Of a DNA stretch of 64,000 bases, positions 52,437-62,330 are shown in pieces. The stretch is from an uncultured Prevotellaceae bacterium (GTDB lineage Bacteria; Bacteroidota; Bacteroidia; Bacteroidales; Bacteroidaceae), in contig CASFNA010000001.1 of assembly GCA_949295905.1 (NCBI GenBank), positions 1 to 64,000 on the forward strand, given 5' to 3'. The notes beneath the pieces were generated by a model. It searched no databases. It was not told the DNA's origin and was given only the letters and a program-made list of their open reading frames with translations. How positions within the stretch are numbered: position 1 is the first letter of the stretch; every line of letters begins with the position of its first letter. The position numbers and the translations under genes are program-made.

Positions 52437-53405
52437 TCAGTTATTCACCGAACCACCTACTATGTCGAGCAACTCGTTGGTGATGGCTTGCTGACGGCTC
52501 TTATTGTACTGTAGATTCAATTCACGCAGAAGCTCATCCGCATTGTCAGTTGCCGTCTGCATGGCTACCATGCGCGCAGCGTGCTCGCTGGCCACACTGT
52601 CAAGCAACGCCGTATAAACCATCAGATGCAATAGCTTTGGTATAAGCATGGCTAACACTGTAGACATATCCGGCTCAACGATGAAGTTGTCGTTAAGAGG
52701 CTTGGCCTCCTCCTTTTCTGACAAGCCTGGACGGTGTCCTTTCTTGCGCAGATATTCCTGTGCTTCAAAAGTCGCTATATTCGATGACAAATCACGCTCG
52801 TCATCAAATTCGAGTTCGCCCTTTACATCGATAGGCAAAAACGTCTTACGTGTAAGTATCTGCGAACCGGCGCTCTTAAAGTGGTGATATATCATTTCCA
52901 CTCGGTCTATCTCACCATCGACAAACTGCCGCGAAAGATTCTCCGCCAAACCAATACACTGATTTACATCAGGCTTATCCACAATTGAAGAATAATCCCC
53001 GCTGCAAGTCAGACCGAGCTTCGCCACTTTTTCCGCAACCTTCCGCCCTACAGGATAAACAACAATGTTATCCTTTCCCAAGCTACAGTATTCGTCAATA
53101 ACATTCAGCATCATCTTGATGATATTCGCATTGAAACCTCCGCATAAGCTACTATTCGACGAATACACGACCAAAGCCACCCTCTTTACCGGGCGTTCCA
53201 TACTATAAACGCTGGTGGCATCCACCTCAGATGCCAGAAAGCTTTTCAATATGTGCTCAAGCATGGTCTCGTAAGGCAGCATGTTTTCAATCATAACCTG
53301 GGCATGATGCAGCTTAGACGAAGCTACCATCTTCATCGCACTGGTTATCTTACGCGTGCTGTTTACGGATGATATGCGGTTTTTTATTTCTTTAAGTGAC
53401 GGCAT
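52437..53405 (-). CDS. atpG: ATP synthase F1 gamma subunit
   Basis: Central rotor shaft of 322 residues. N-terminal helix MPSLKEIKNRISSVNSTRKI (then TSAMKMVASSKL) and C-terminal ATDNADELLRELNLQYNKSR with AITNELLDIVGG are diagnostic. It is longer than E. coli gamma (about 287) by an acidic insertion around residues 190-225 (DVKGELEFDDERD, then AQEYLRKKGHRPG), as in other Bacteroidetes. Last gene of the nine-gene operon, 7 bases after atpA. Confidence 0.96.
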   Translation of the reverse strand: MPSLKEIKNRISSVNSTRKITSAMKMVASSKLHHAQVMIENMLPYETMLEHILKSFLASEVDATSVYSMERPVKRVALVVYSSNSSLCGGFNANIIKMMLNVIDEYCSLGKDNIVVYPVGRKVAEKVAKLGLTCSGDYSSIVDKPDVNQCIGLAENLSRQFVDGEIDRVEMIYHHFKSAGSQILTRKTFLPIDVKGELEFDDERDLSSNIATFEAQEYLRKKGHRPGLSEKEEAKPLNDNFIVEPDMSTVLAMLIPKLLHLMVYTALLDSVASEHAARMVAMQTATDNADELLRELNLQYNKSRQQAITNELLDIVGGSVNN

Positions 53406-53412
53406 AAATCAA

Positions 53413-54999
53413 TCAGTTTTTATACTGGCCAGCAATATCGGCCATTACGGACTCTATCACCTTAGTCTGCTCGTCTCCAATTTTGCCGGCGGCGAGTGTA
53501 TCTATCACATCTGCATGTGCCGAGCGCATTTTCTCCAAGAATGTGTCCTGGCATTCACGTACCTTCTCGACAGGAACATCGTGCATAAGGCCATGCGTTC
53601 CACAATAAAGGATTGCGACCTGCTCGCCTACAGGCATAGGGCTATACTGGGGCTGGATAAGGAGCTGGTTGTTCTTGCGCCCACGGTCAAGAGTCATGGC
53701 CGTGACCGCATCCATGTCACTTGAAAACTTTGAGAACGACTCAAGCTCGCGATACTGTGCCTGGTCTATCTTCAACGTTCCGGCCACCTTCTTCATACTC
53801 TTTATTTGGGCGGAACCTCCAACACGGCTTACCGAAATACCAACATTTATCGCCGGACGGAATCCTTGGTTAAACAAGTCAGTCTCCAAGTAAATCTGTC
53901 CGTCAGTGATAGAAATCACATTGGTAGGTATGTAGGCCGAAACGTCACCTGCCTGTGTCTCGATTATCGGCAGAGCGGTAAGTGAGCCACCACCTTTAAC
54001 ATGTCCCTTCATACACTCAGGCAAGTCGTTCATCTGCTCGGCAACTTCCTGCTGGTCATTAATCCTTGCCGCACGCTCAAGCAAACGGCTGTGCAAATAG
54101 AACACGTCACCAGGATAAGCCTCTCGACCTGATGGACGACGAAGAATCAATGAAACCTCTCGATATGCAACGGCCTGTTTTGACAAGTCGTCATACACAA
54201 CTAATGCCGAATAGCCTCTATCCCTGAAATACTCGCCGATGGCAGCACCTGCAAATGGAGCATAATACTGCATGGCAGCAGGATCCGCAGCTGTAGCTGA
54301 CACAACTATTGTATACGGCATCGCACCATGTTCTTTCAAATTTGCCACCAACGCAGCAACTGTGGAAGCCTTTTGGCCTATCGCCACATATATGCAATAA
54401 ACAGGCTTGCCTGCATCATAAAAACTCTTTTGGTTGATTATCGTGTCAACCGCTATGGCAGTTTTACCAGTCTGGCGGTCGCCAATGATAAGCTCACGCT
54501 GACCACGGCCGATAGGAATCATTGAATCGACAGCCTTCAATCCTGTCTGGAGCGGCTCTTTAACCGGCTGGCGGTAAATAACACCTGGAGCCTTGCGGTC
54601 CAACGGCATCTCAAAAGAGCCTGTCAAATCAATATCACCCTTACCGTCAATTGCCTGACCGAGGGGATTGATAACTCGCCCAAGCATATTGTCATTCACC
54701 TTAATGCTTGCAATACGCTTTGTACGCTTTACATGCATTCCTTCCTTAATACCGGAAGTAGGTCCTAAAAGCACACATCCGACATTGTCTTCCTCCAAGT
54801 TCATGACAATGGCCATTGTACCATTCTCAAACTCAAGCAGCTCGTTCGCCTCGGCGTTGCGCAGTCCATAGATACGAGCAACGCCATCACTCACCTGCAA
54901 TACCGTGCCCACTTCATCAAACTTAGCACTACCGCTTATCCCCTTAAGCTGTTCAAGAAGGACTTGTGATACTTCGCTCGGTTTAATTTTATCTGACAT
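53413..54999 (-). CDS. atpA: ATP synthase F1 alpha subunit
   Basis: Non-catalytic nucleotide-binding subunit of 528 residues. The crown domain starts with [19 protein letters not shown]. The P-loop is [29 protein letters not shown] and the arginine-finger region [13 protein letters not shown] are intact. Lies 21 bases after atpH. Confidence 0.97.
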   Translation of the reverse strand: MSDKIKPSEVSQVLLEQLKGISGSAKFDEVGTVLQVSDGVARIYGLRNAEANELLEFENGTMAIVMNLEEDNVGCVLLGPTSGIKEGMHVKRTKRIASIKVNDNMLGRVINPLGQAIDGKGDIDLTGSFEMPLDRKAPGVIYRQPVKEPLQTGLKAVDSMIPIGRGQRELIIGDRQTGKTAIAVDTIINQKSFYDAGKPVYCIYVAIGQKASTVAALVANLKEHGAMPYTIVVSATAADPAAMQYYAPFAGAAIGEYFRDRGYSALVVYDDLSKQAVAYREVSLILRRPSGREAYPGDVFYLHSRLLERAARINDQQEVAEQMNDLPECMKGHVKGGGSLTALPIIETQAGDVSAYIPTNVISITDGQIYLETDLFNQGFRPAINVGISVSRVGGSAQIKSMKKVAGTLKIDQAQYRELESFSKFSSDMDAVTAMTLDRGRKNNQLLIQPQYSPMPVGEQVAILYCGTHGLMHDVPVEKVRECQDTFLEKMRSAHADVIDTLAAGKIGDEQTKVIESVMADIAGQYKN

Positions 55000-55020
55000 A
55001 TTAAAAATTACAATCGTTTA

Positions 55021-55554
55021 TTATTTAAGCTGTGACAAAATGGATTTCAACATTGACTTGACACTTAAATCCAATCTGTATGTATCGTACTCCAATATGA
55101 AGCCTCCAATAATATCTGGATTTGTTTCAGTCTCAAACTCAACAGTTCCACTTGTCTTACCCTCCACCAACTTTCGCAACCTCTGTTCTGTGGAAGAAGA
55201 AACGGAAGTAGCGGTCAAAAGTTTTGCACGGATTAGATTTTTCTGCCTTCGGTATAAAGTGATATATGAATTCGCAATGAACTGCATCATGCTCTCACGG
55301 TCTTCCTTTAAAACAAGTTTTAAGAAAGTACATGTAAGTTCACACGGCTTACCGCCAGCCGCTATAAGGAACAAATGTTCCTTTTCCTCTTTTGAGAGCA
55401 TCGGATTATCTATGGTAAACTTAAGCTCCGGGACGTTTACATAACTCTCGGATAACGACTGCATCTCATGATACACCTTATGCTCAAGCTTCGCCTCCGT
55501 GCCTGCTTTCAGCAATGCGCGTGCATACCTTACCGATATTAATCCTAAATCCAT
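55021..55554 (-). CDS. atpH: ATP synthase F1 delta subunit
   Basis: Stator subunit of 177 residues connecting F1 to the b dimer. N-terminal ISVRYARALLKAG and C-terminal PDIIGGFILEYDTYRLDLSV are family signatures. ATG 55554 (MDLGLISVRYA) is preferred; the longer frame starts with TTG two codons upstream, inside the gap after atpF. Confidence 0.94.
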   Translation of the reverse strand: MDLGLISVRYARALLKAGTEAKLEHKVYHEMQSLSESYVNVPELKFTIDNPMLSKEEKEHLFLIAAGGKPCELTCTFLKLVLKEDRESMMQFIANSYITLYRRQKNLIRAKLLTATSVSSSTEQRLRKLVEGKTSGTVEFETETNPDIIGGFILEYDTYRLDLSVKSMLKSILSQLK

Positions 55555-55560
55555 AATCAA

Positions 55561-56061
55561 TTATCTTTTTTCAGAAGAAACTTCATCCAGCATACGGTCA
55601 ATCAAATCCATCTGCGCTTTGTCACTGCCAAGTTTCTCACGGAGAATTTTCTCGGCTATCTCAACACTGAGAGTTGCCACTTCCTTGCGAATGCCGCTAA
55701 CAGCAGTCCGCCGCTGGTTCTCAATCTCCGCCTTAGCCTCCGAAAGAAGTCTGCTACCCTCTTCACGCGCCTTACCTCGAGCTTTCTCTACAATGGCATC
55801 ACGCGTAGCGGCAGCCTCCTTCAGCAACAAGGCTTGCTTCTCACGGGCTTCCTGCAAGATGGATTCACTCTCTCTCTGTATATTGGCAAGCTTTTCATTG
55901 GCCTCATGCGCCTTCTGCAAACTGTCATCTATATAAGCCTTCCTGTCGTTAACCATCTTTATGATTACAGGAAGTCCAAATTTACAAAAGATGCCCAGCA
56001 CCACAAAGAATGTGATGGCCATCCAAAAAAGCAGCCCTGTACTCGGAACTAATAAATCCAT
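55561..56061 (-). CDS. atpF: ATP synthase Fo b subunit
   Basis: Stator subunit of 166 residues: one N-terminal membrane helix (LLFWMAITFFVVLGIFCKF) and a long charged coiled coil (ILQEAREKQALLLKEAAATR) ending in KILREKLGSDKAQMDLIDR. Only one b gene is present, so the stator stalk is a homodimer. The intercistronic hairpin at 56077-56112 precedes it. Confidence 0.95.
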   Translation of the reverse strand: MDLLVPSTGLLFWMAITFFVVLGIFCKFGLPVIIKMVNDRKAYIDDSLQKAHEANEKLANIQRESESILQEAREKQALLLKEAAATRDAIVEKARGKAREEGSRLLSEAKAEIENQRRTAVSGIRKEVATLSVEIAEKILREKLGSDKAQMDLIDRMLDEVSSEKR

Positions 56062-56076
56062 ACGCTGATATTATAG

Positions 56077-56112
56077 AACAGCTCCACTGGCTTTAGCCAT
56101 ACCGGAGCTGTT
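56077..56112 (-). other. Intercistronic hairpin between atpE and atpF
   Basis: AACAGCTCC (56077-56085) pairs with GGAGCTGTT (56104-56112), with an inner GGCT/AGCC stem. It starts 10 bases past the atpE stop. No T-run follows on the coding strand, so an mRNA-stabilising or processing stem is more likely than a terminator. Confidence 0.55.
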
Positions 56113-56122
56113 TGTCTCTAAT

Positions 56123-56374
<252 letters not shown>

Positions 56375-56405
56375 TTAAATATTAATTTTTTCAATTTTCT
56401 AAATT

Positions 56406-57485
56406 CTACTTGCCATGCTCCGGTTCAACCCTTGCCAAACCGATAAACACGGCACTAAGCATCGTGAACACCATCGCTTGTATGAAGCAGACCAAACACT
56501 CAAGACACATCATAAAGACACTCATGATGACGCTCAATACTGTCATGCTCAAGAACACGGCAACAGCTTTGCTCGCTACTAGGAATATTATACACGTTAT
56601 GGCCAAAGCTATTGCATGACCAGCCATCATATTGGCAAAAAGTCGAATCATCAGCGCAAACGGCTTCGTAAATATTCCGACAAACTCTATTACGGGAATA
56701 ACAGGCACTGGAGCCTTAAGCCATGTCGGAACATCAGGCCAGAAAATGTCTTTCCAATAATGTTTATTACCGCTAAACTGAACTATGACGAACGTGCATA
56801 AAGCCAAAAAGAAAGTAACTGCAATATTTCCTGTCACATTCCCCCCACCTGGAGGAAACGGCATCAACCCCATTATGTTACAAGTGAAAATGAAGAAGAA
56901 ACACGTAAGCAAATAAGGTGTATACTTCTCATAGCCTTTTCCTACACCAGGCTTGATTATCTCGTCAATTACATACATTACAAGCATCTCAATAAACCCG
57001 GTAAACCCTTTGGGAGCAGGGTCACTCGCCTTGCGGTTGCGATACCAACGGGCTGGTATCAATATGCAGCACAACAGAATAATGACATTAATGAACATTA
57101 CGGCAACGGTCTTGGTTATCGATATGTCAAACGGACGTGTCTCATTGCCATTTACATCCAGCTCTACAATCTTACCGCCGTTGTCACCTTCTGTTGCTAT
57201 AGCCAAGTTATAAGGGCCATGCCTATACCCTTCAGCATCACGCTCTTCTGAAAATTGCGCACTGCTAAACACATGAAATCCTGTTGAACTTTTGACAATT
57301 ACAGGCAAATGTATGACTAAAGGCTTGTCGCCTATGTCAGTTACATGCCAATCATAAGAATCCTTTATGTGTTCTAGCACAACCTCCTTGATATCAGTAT
57401 CTTGTCCTCCTGCGGCAACCGCCGAAGCAACAACAGCCTGCAACATCAGTGCAATCACACATAGCAACCGTATTAAATGGTTCAT
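56406..57485 (-). CDS. atpB: ATP synthase Fo a subunit
   Basis: Membrane stator of 359 residues that forms the proton half-channels. An N-terminal signal-like helix (LIRLLCVIALMLQAVVASAV) and about 110 periplasmic residues precede the first core helix, an extension found in Bacteroidetes a subunits. The essential arginine lies in KPFALMIRLFANMMAGHAI. C-terminal helices include LECLVCFIQAMVFTML. It is 6 bases after the AtpI-like gene. Confidence 0.95.
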   Translation of the reverse strand: MNHLIRLLCVIALMLQAVVASAVAAGGQDTDIKEVVLEHIKDSYDWHVTDIGDKPLVIHLPVIVKSSTGFHVFSSAQFSEERDAEGYRHGPYNLAIATEGDNGGKIVELDVNGNETRPFDISITKTVAVMFINVIILLCCILIPARWYRNRKASDPAPKGFTGFIEMLVMYVIDEIIKPGVGKGYEKYTPYLLTCFFFIFTCNIMGLMPFPPGGGNVTGNIAVTFFLALCTFVIVQFSGNKHYWKDIFWPDVPTWLKAPVPVIPVIEFVGIFTKPFALMIRLFANMMAGHAIALAITCIIFLVASKAVAVFLSMTVLSVIMSVFMMCLECLVCFIQAMVFTMLSAVFIGLARVEPEHGK

Positions 57486-57491
57486 CCTATT

Positions 57492-57764
57492 TTAATGTTT
57501 TAAAATCAATGTAACAACCATCATTACGACATACATTCCAAGAAACATCGCCGCAAATCTGATTGAATCATCTCTGCTGTCGGATAAAAGCACATATATT
57601 ATCACTATCGTGGCAACCAAGAGCATACGTATTGTCGCCAAGATAAGATAAAAATGCACCATATGTTCAGGGGAACGGCGTTTTACAAAGCCCAAGCCCT
57701 TCACATAAGCAAAACCCAAAACAACAAAAAACAACGCAGACAAGAATACAGTCAGCACGCTCAT
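57492..57764 (-). CDS. AtpI-like small membrane protein of the ATP synthase operon
   Basis: Protein of 90 residues with three hydrophobic segments: VLTVFLSALFFVVLGFAYV, ILATIRMLLVATIVIIYVLL and AAMFLGMYVVMMVVTLIL. It sits where atpI is found in other operons (before atpB) and probably aids c-ring assembly or Mg2+ handling, but sequence similarity to AtpI is only of the general hydrophobic kind. It overlaps atpC by 4 bases (ATGA), so translation is coupled. Confidence 0.75.
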   Translation of the reverse strand: MSVLTVFLSALFFVVLGFAYVKGLGFVKRRSPEHMVHFYLILATIRMLLVATIVIIYVLLSDSRDDSIRFAAMFLGMYVVMMVVTLILKH

Positions 57765-58009
57765 CGTGTTTTCTCAACGCACAACGAAACTTCGTTCTTT
57801 TGCACTTCTACAAATCCGCCTGAAACATTCAATTGCCTCTTGTCATTTTTCGTAGTATATTCGACGACACCCTCCTGAAGCACTGATATTATCGGAGCAT
57901 GATTGTCAAGTATCTCAAAACTGCCCATTACTCCAGGGACCTTTACGCTGTCTACGTAATCGTCAAACTCAACTTTTTCAGGTGAAACTATTTTCAGTTT
58001 TAAGCTCAT
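57761..58009 (-). CDS. atpC: ATP synthase F1 epsilon subunit, short form
   Basis: Protein of 82 residues comprising only the N-terminal beta-sandwich (LKLKIVSPEKVEFDDYVDS; VPGVMGSFEILDNHAPII). The C-terminal helical hairpin present in the roughly 135-residue E. coli form is absent, so the inhibitory extended state cannot form. ATG 58009 (MSLKLKIVSP) is used; the open frame continues 13 codons upstream into the atpD gap without family support. Confidence 0.93.
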   Translation of the reverse strand: MSLKLKIVSPEKVEFDDYVDSVKVPGVMGSFEILDNHAPIISVLQEGVVEYTTKNDKRQLNVSGGFVEVQKNEVSLCVEKTR

Positions 58010-58028
58010 ATCCGTCAATTCTCTATTG

Positions 58029-59582
<1,554 letters not shown>

Positions 59583-59590
59583 TCAAAACG

Positions 59591-59622
59591 CAAAATTAAT
59601 AAATAGTTTTTTCACAAACAAA
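59591..59622 (-). promoter_or_regulatory. Promoter of the ATP synthase operon
   Basis: On the minus strand TTTG (59622-59619), 20 bases, TAATTTTG (59598-59591). Full consensus, about 30 bases before the atpD transcript's start codon region. Confidence 0.8.
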
Positions 59623-59708
59623 ACAAAATATGTAAATGTTATTGTAATAAACTTTTATTTGCATTCAAAAGGCCACATTTTAAAATACCTTAATTTCGCT
59701 ACTTATTT

Positions 59709-60686
59709 TTAGATACTCAGCTCGTCCAATACTGTTATAAGTTTCTTGTCGAATGGTTTGTCAGAGCGTATTGCCTCGCTCAACGGAACATAAACAACCT
59801 CATTGTTGCGCACGCCAATCATAACGTTCCGCTGTCCCTGCATTATGGCATCAATAGCACCTACTCCAGTACGGCTGGCAAGAATTCGGTCATGCGCAGT
59901 AGGCCTTCCGCCACGCTGCAAGTGGCCAAGTATTGACACCCTTACGTCGTAATCCGGGAACTCGTTACGCACACGGTCTGCATAATACAACGCGCCACAC
60001 TTCGGGCTTTCAGACACTATCACGATGCAGCTCTTCTTGCTCTTCCTAATTCCACGCTCCATGAAACGAGCCAACTGGTCCACGTCGGTAGAGTCCTCTG
60101 GAATTATCGCCGCCTCTGCACCTGAAGCTATTGCACTGTTCTGCGCCAGGAAACCGGCATCACGCCCCATTACTTCGATAAAGAAAATGCGCTCATGGCT
60201 CTGCGCCGTATCACGAATACGGTCAACGCATTCTACAATGGTATTGAGTGTCGTGTCATAACCGATTGTAGAATCGGTACCATACAAGTCGTTGTCTATT
60301 GTGCCAGGCAAACCTATACAGCAGACATCATGCTCCTGTGCGAACAGCATCGCACCTGTAAGCGAACCGTTACCGCCTATCACCACCAAAGCGTCAATCC
60401 CATTCGCAACCATGTTGTCGTATGCTTTCTGGCGCCCTTCTTCTGTTGTAAACTCCTTACTTCGCGCAGTTTTCAATATTGTACCGCCCGACATGATTAT
60501 TCCACTGACATTTTCAGTCGTGAAATCAGCAATCTCATTGTTAATCAAGCCGTCATAACCACGGTAAATACCCTTGATTTTAAAACCGTTGCAAATACCG
60601 GCTCTTGTGACCGCACGTATAGCAGCGTTCATTCCGGGGGCATCACCTCCCGAGGTCATAATGCCTATAGTCTTAATCTTACCCAT
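59709..60686 (-). CDS. pfkA: 6-phosphofructokinase
   Basis: Glycolytic kinase of 325 residues. The ATP site opens [18 protein letters not shown]. The catalytic aspartate region is [12 protein letters not shown], followed by [13 protein letters not shown] and the fructose-6-phosphate site [15 protein letters not shown]. The loop GGNGSL has glycine at the position that is aspartate in pyrophosphate-dependent enzymes, so ATP is the expected donor; the usual GGDGS aspartate is asparagine. It starts 24 bases after nhaD. Confidence 0.95.
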   Translation of the reverse strand: MGKIKTIGIMTSGGDAPGMNAAIRAVTRAGICNGFKIKGIYRGYDGLINNEIADFTTENVSGIIMSGGTILKTARSKEFTTEEGRQKAYDNMVANGIDALVVIGGNGSLTGAMLFAQEHDVCCIGLPGTIDNDLYGTDSTIGYDTTLNTIVECVDRIRDTAQSHERIFFIEVMGRDAGFLAQNSAIASGAEAAIIPEDSTDVDQLARFMERGIRKSKKSCIVIVSESPKCGALYYADRVRNEFPDYDVRVSILGHLQRGGRPTAHDRILASRTGVGAIDAIMQGQRNVMIGVRNNEVVYVPLSEAIRSDKPFDKKLITVLDELSI

Positions 60687-60710
60687 AATATATAATGTTT
60701 TTTACCAAAT

Positions 60711-62108
60711 TCAACACAATATCCACATCGCAGCCAAACCCAGCAACCAGCCTATCATGGCCACGAAGCCAACATTCTTAAAATACCAACCCACATGCAT
60801 ACGCTCCATCTTCATAAGGGCGAGACCGCTGACAGAGCCTAAAGGCAGTATATTGCCCCCCATTGCCGAACAGAAAGCGATGATTTTCCAATATATTCCA
60901 TTCTGCACAAATGACGACATATAGGCAGAATCCGTAGCCAAAGGCAACGCCTCAATATCGACTACAGGATAAATCGATATGAAACTCATACAAGATGCGA
61001 ATGCGTCAAGGACACAGCTTACACACCCTGTGACCACGCCCATAATCCATACATTGTGTATATTGGCATCACAAAAGTCTGCGATGTGGGATATTATACC
61101 CGTTTCGCGCACCGCACCTATTGCGAGCATAATGCCCATGACGAAAAGCATCAGCTGGATGATGCCGTATTGCAAGGCACGCGGAATAGGACGCTGCATC
61201 ATCTGGTCTACATTCATCAGCTTGCGATTGAATATCTCGTTCACAATCCACAAGAACGAAAGTACGCACAACGCACCGAGGAACGGGCTAAGCTTCGTAA
61301 TATTATGGAATGTCGGAATAAACCAAAGCCCGCCGATACCGAGTATAAGCATCACCACACGCTGCCACTTGTTCAAGTTCGTGTCATCGCCGCGATACGG
61401 CATCGTAGCCACTTGCAGGTCTGTATGTTCAGGAAGGCTGCGGCCCAGCCAATACGTAGGCAGCCACCAGGCAATAAGGCACGGCAAGGCGAGCGACGCC
61501 GAGAAATTGGTAGCAGTGACTGCCCCCGTGCTCCAAAGCACGAGCCCGTTTGGGTCTCCTATCACAGTCAAGGCTCCCCCACAGTTGGCCGCAAGCACAA
61601 TGGCACATCCGTATATCATGCGCTGCCGGCGGTTAGGCAACAGCTTGTGCATGATTACAAGCATCATCGTTGTCGTAGTAAGGTTGTCAAGGTTGGCAGA
61701 TATCGCAAATGTCATCACCGACATTATCCAAAGCAGCTTCTTGCTGTTACGTGTTTTCAGCAACTCCTGCAAGAAGTCAAAACACCCGTTGTTATTGAGT
61801 ATCTCGACTATTGTCATTGTGGCAAGCAGGAACAAAACAATCTCAGCCGCCTTGCCTACATACTTTATGAATATGTCTTGGGCTATATACTGCTTTACAT
61901 TGACACTTGTAGGTGAAGCCCCGGCAAGGAAGTCGGCATATTCGCCCGCATATTGCCCCATCACGAAATCTGTGCCATAACAGATATAAAGCACCCATCC
62001 CGCCGTACCAACAAACATCGCTATCGCCGCCCGGTTTACATTGGTTGCGTATCCCGTGGCAATAAGGACGTACCCTATCAGCAAAATAGAAACAATTACA
62101 AGTGCCAT
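60711..62108 (-). CDS. nhaD: NhaD-type Na+/H+ antiporter
   Basis: Polytopic inner-membrane protein of 465 residues in the ion transporter superfamily. About twelve hydrophobic segments; diagnostic parts are FAISANLDNLTTTTMM, LAANCGGALTVIGDPNGLVL and the mirror-repeat CVSCVLDAFASCMSF. It exchanges Na+ (or Li+) for protons. Together with pfkA it may form a two-gene transcript. The -7 element TAATTTTG is at 62137-62130. Confidence 0.93.
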   Translation of the reverse strand: MALVIVSILLIGYVLIATGYATNVNRAAIAMFVGTAGWVLYICYGTDFVMGQYAGEYADFLAGASPTSVNVKQYIAQDIFIKYVGKAAEIVLFLLATMTIVEILNNNGCFDFLQELLKTRNSKKLLWIMSVMTFAISANLDNLTTTTMMLVIMHKLLPNRRQRMIYGCAIVLAANCGGALTVIGDPNGLVLWSTGAVTATNFSASLALPCLIAWWLPTYWLGRSLPEHTDLQVATMPYRGDDTNLNKWQRVVMLILGIGGLWFIPTFHNITKLSPFLGALCVLSFLWIVNEIFNRKLMNVDQMMQRPIPRALQYGIIQLMLFVMGIMLAIGAVRETGIISHIADFCDANIHNVWIMGVVTGCVSCVLDAFASCMSFISIYPVVDIEALPLATDSAYMSSFVQNGIYWKIIAFCSAMGGNILPLGSVSGLALMKMERMHVGWYFKNVGFVAMIGWLLGLAAMWILC

Positions 62109-62129
62109 GTTTTTTTCATAATTCAGCTA

Positions 62130-62137
62130 CAAAATTA
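62130..62137 (-). promoter_or_regulatory. -7 element of the nhaD promoter
   Basis: TAATTTTG on the minus strand, 21 bases upstream of the nhaD ATG. The -33 box is not clear. Confidence 0.5.
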
Positions 62138-62276
62138 CAAAATAATATTTAGACAGAAAGTTTATGACATGAAAAATTTTCATGTTTAACGAGATTTTAA
62201 CCTGAAAAATGACAATGCGTCACTGTCCGGCATCAGCAGTCGCCTACACCGCCCACACATCATTATATATATGAAC

Positions 62277-62315
62277 ACACAAAGGGCCACACCCTGAAGG
62301 TGCGGCCCTTTGTGT
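62277..62315 (-). terminator. Hairpin after the acyl-CoA synthetase gene
   Basis: ACACAAAGGGCCACACC (62277-62293) pairs with GGTGCGGCCCTTTGTGT (62299-62315) with one mismatch; loop CTGAA. It starts 15 bases past the stop codon. The T-run is poor. Confidence 0.65.
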
Positions 62316-62330
62316 ACATATATCATAAAA

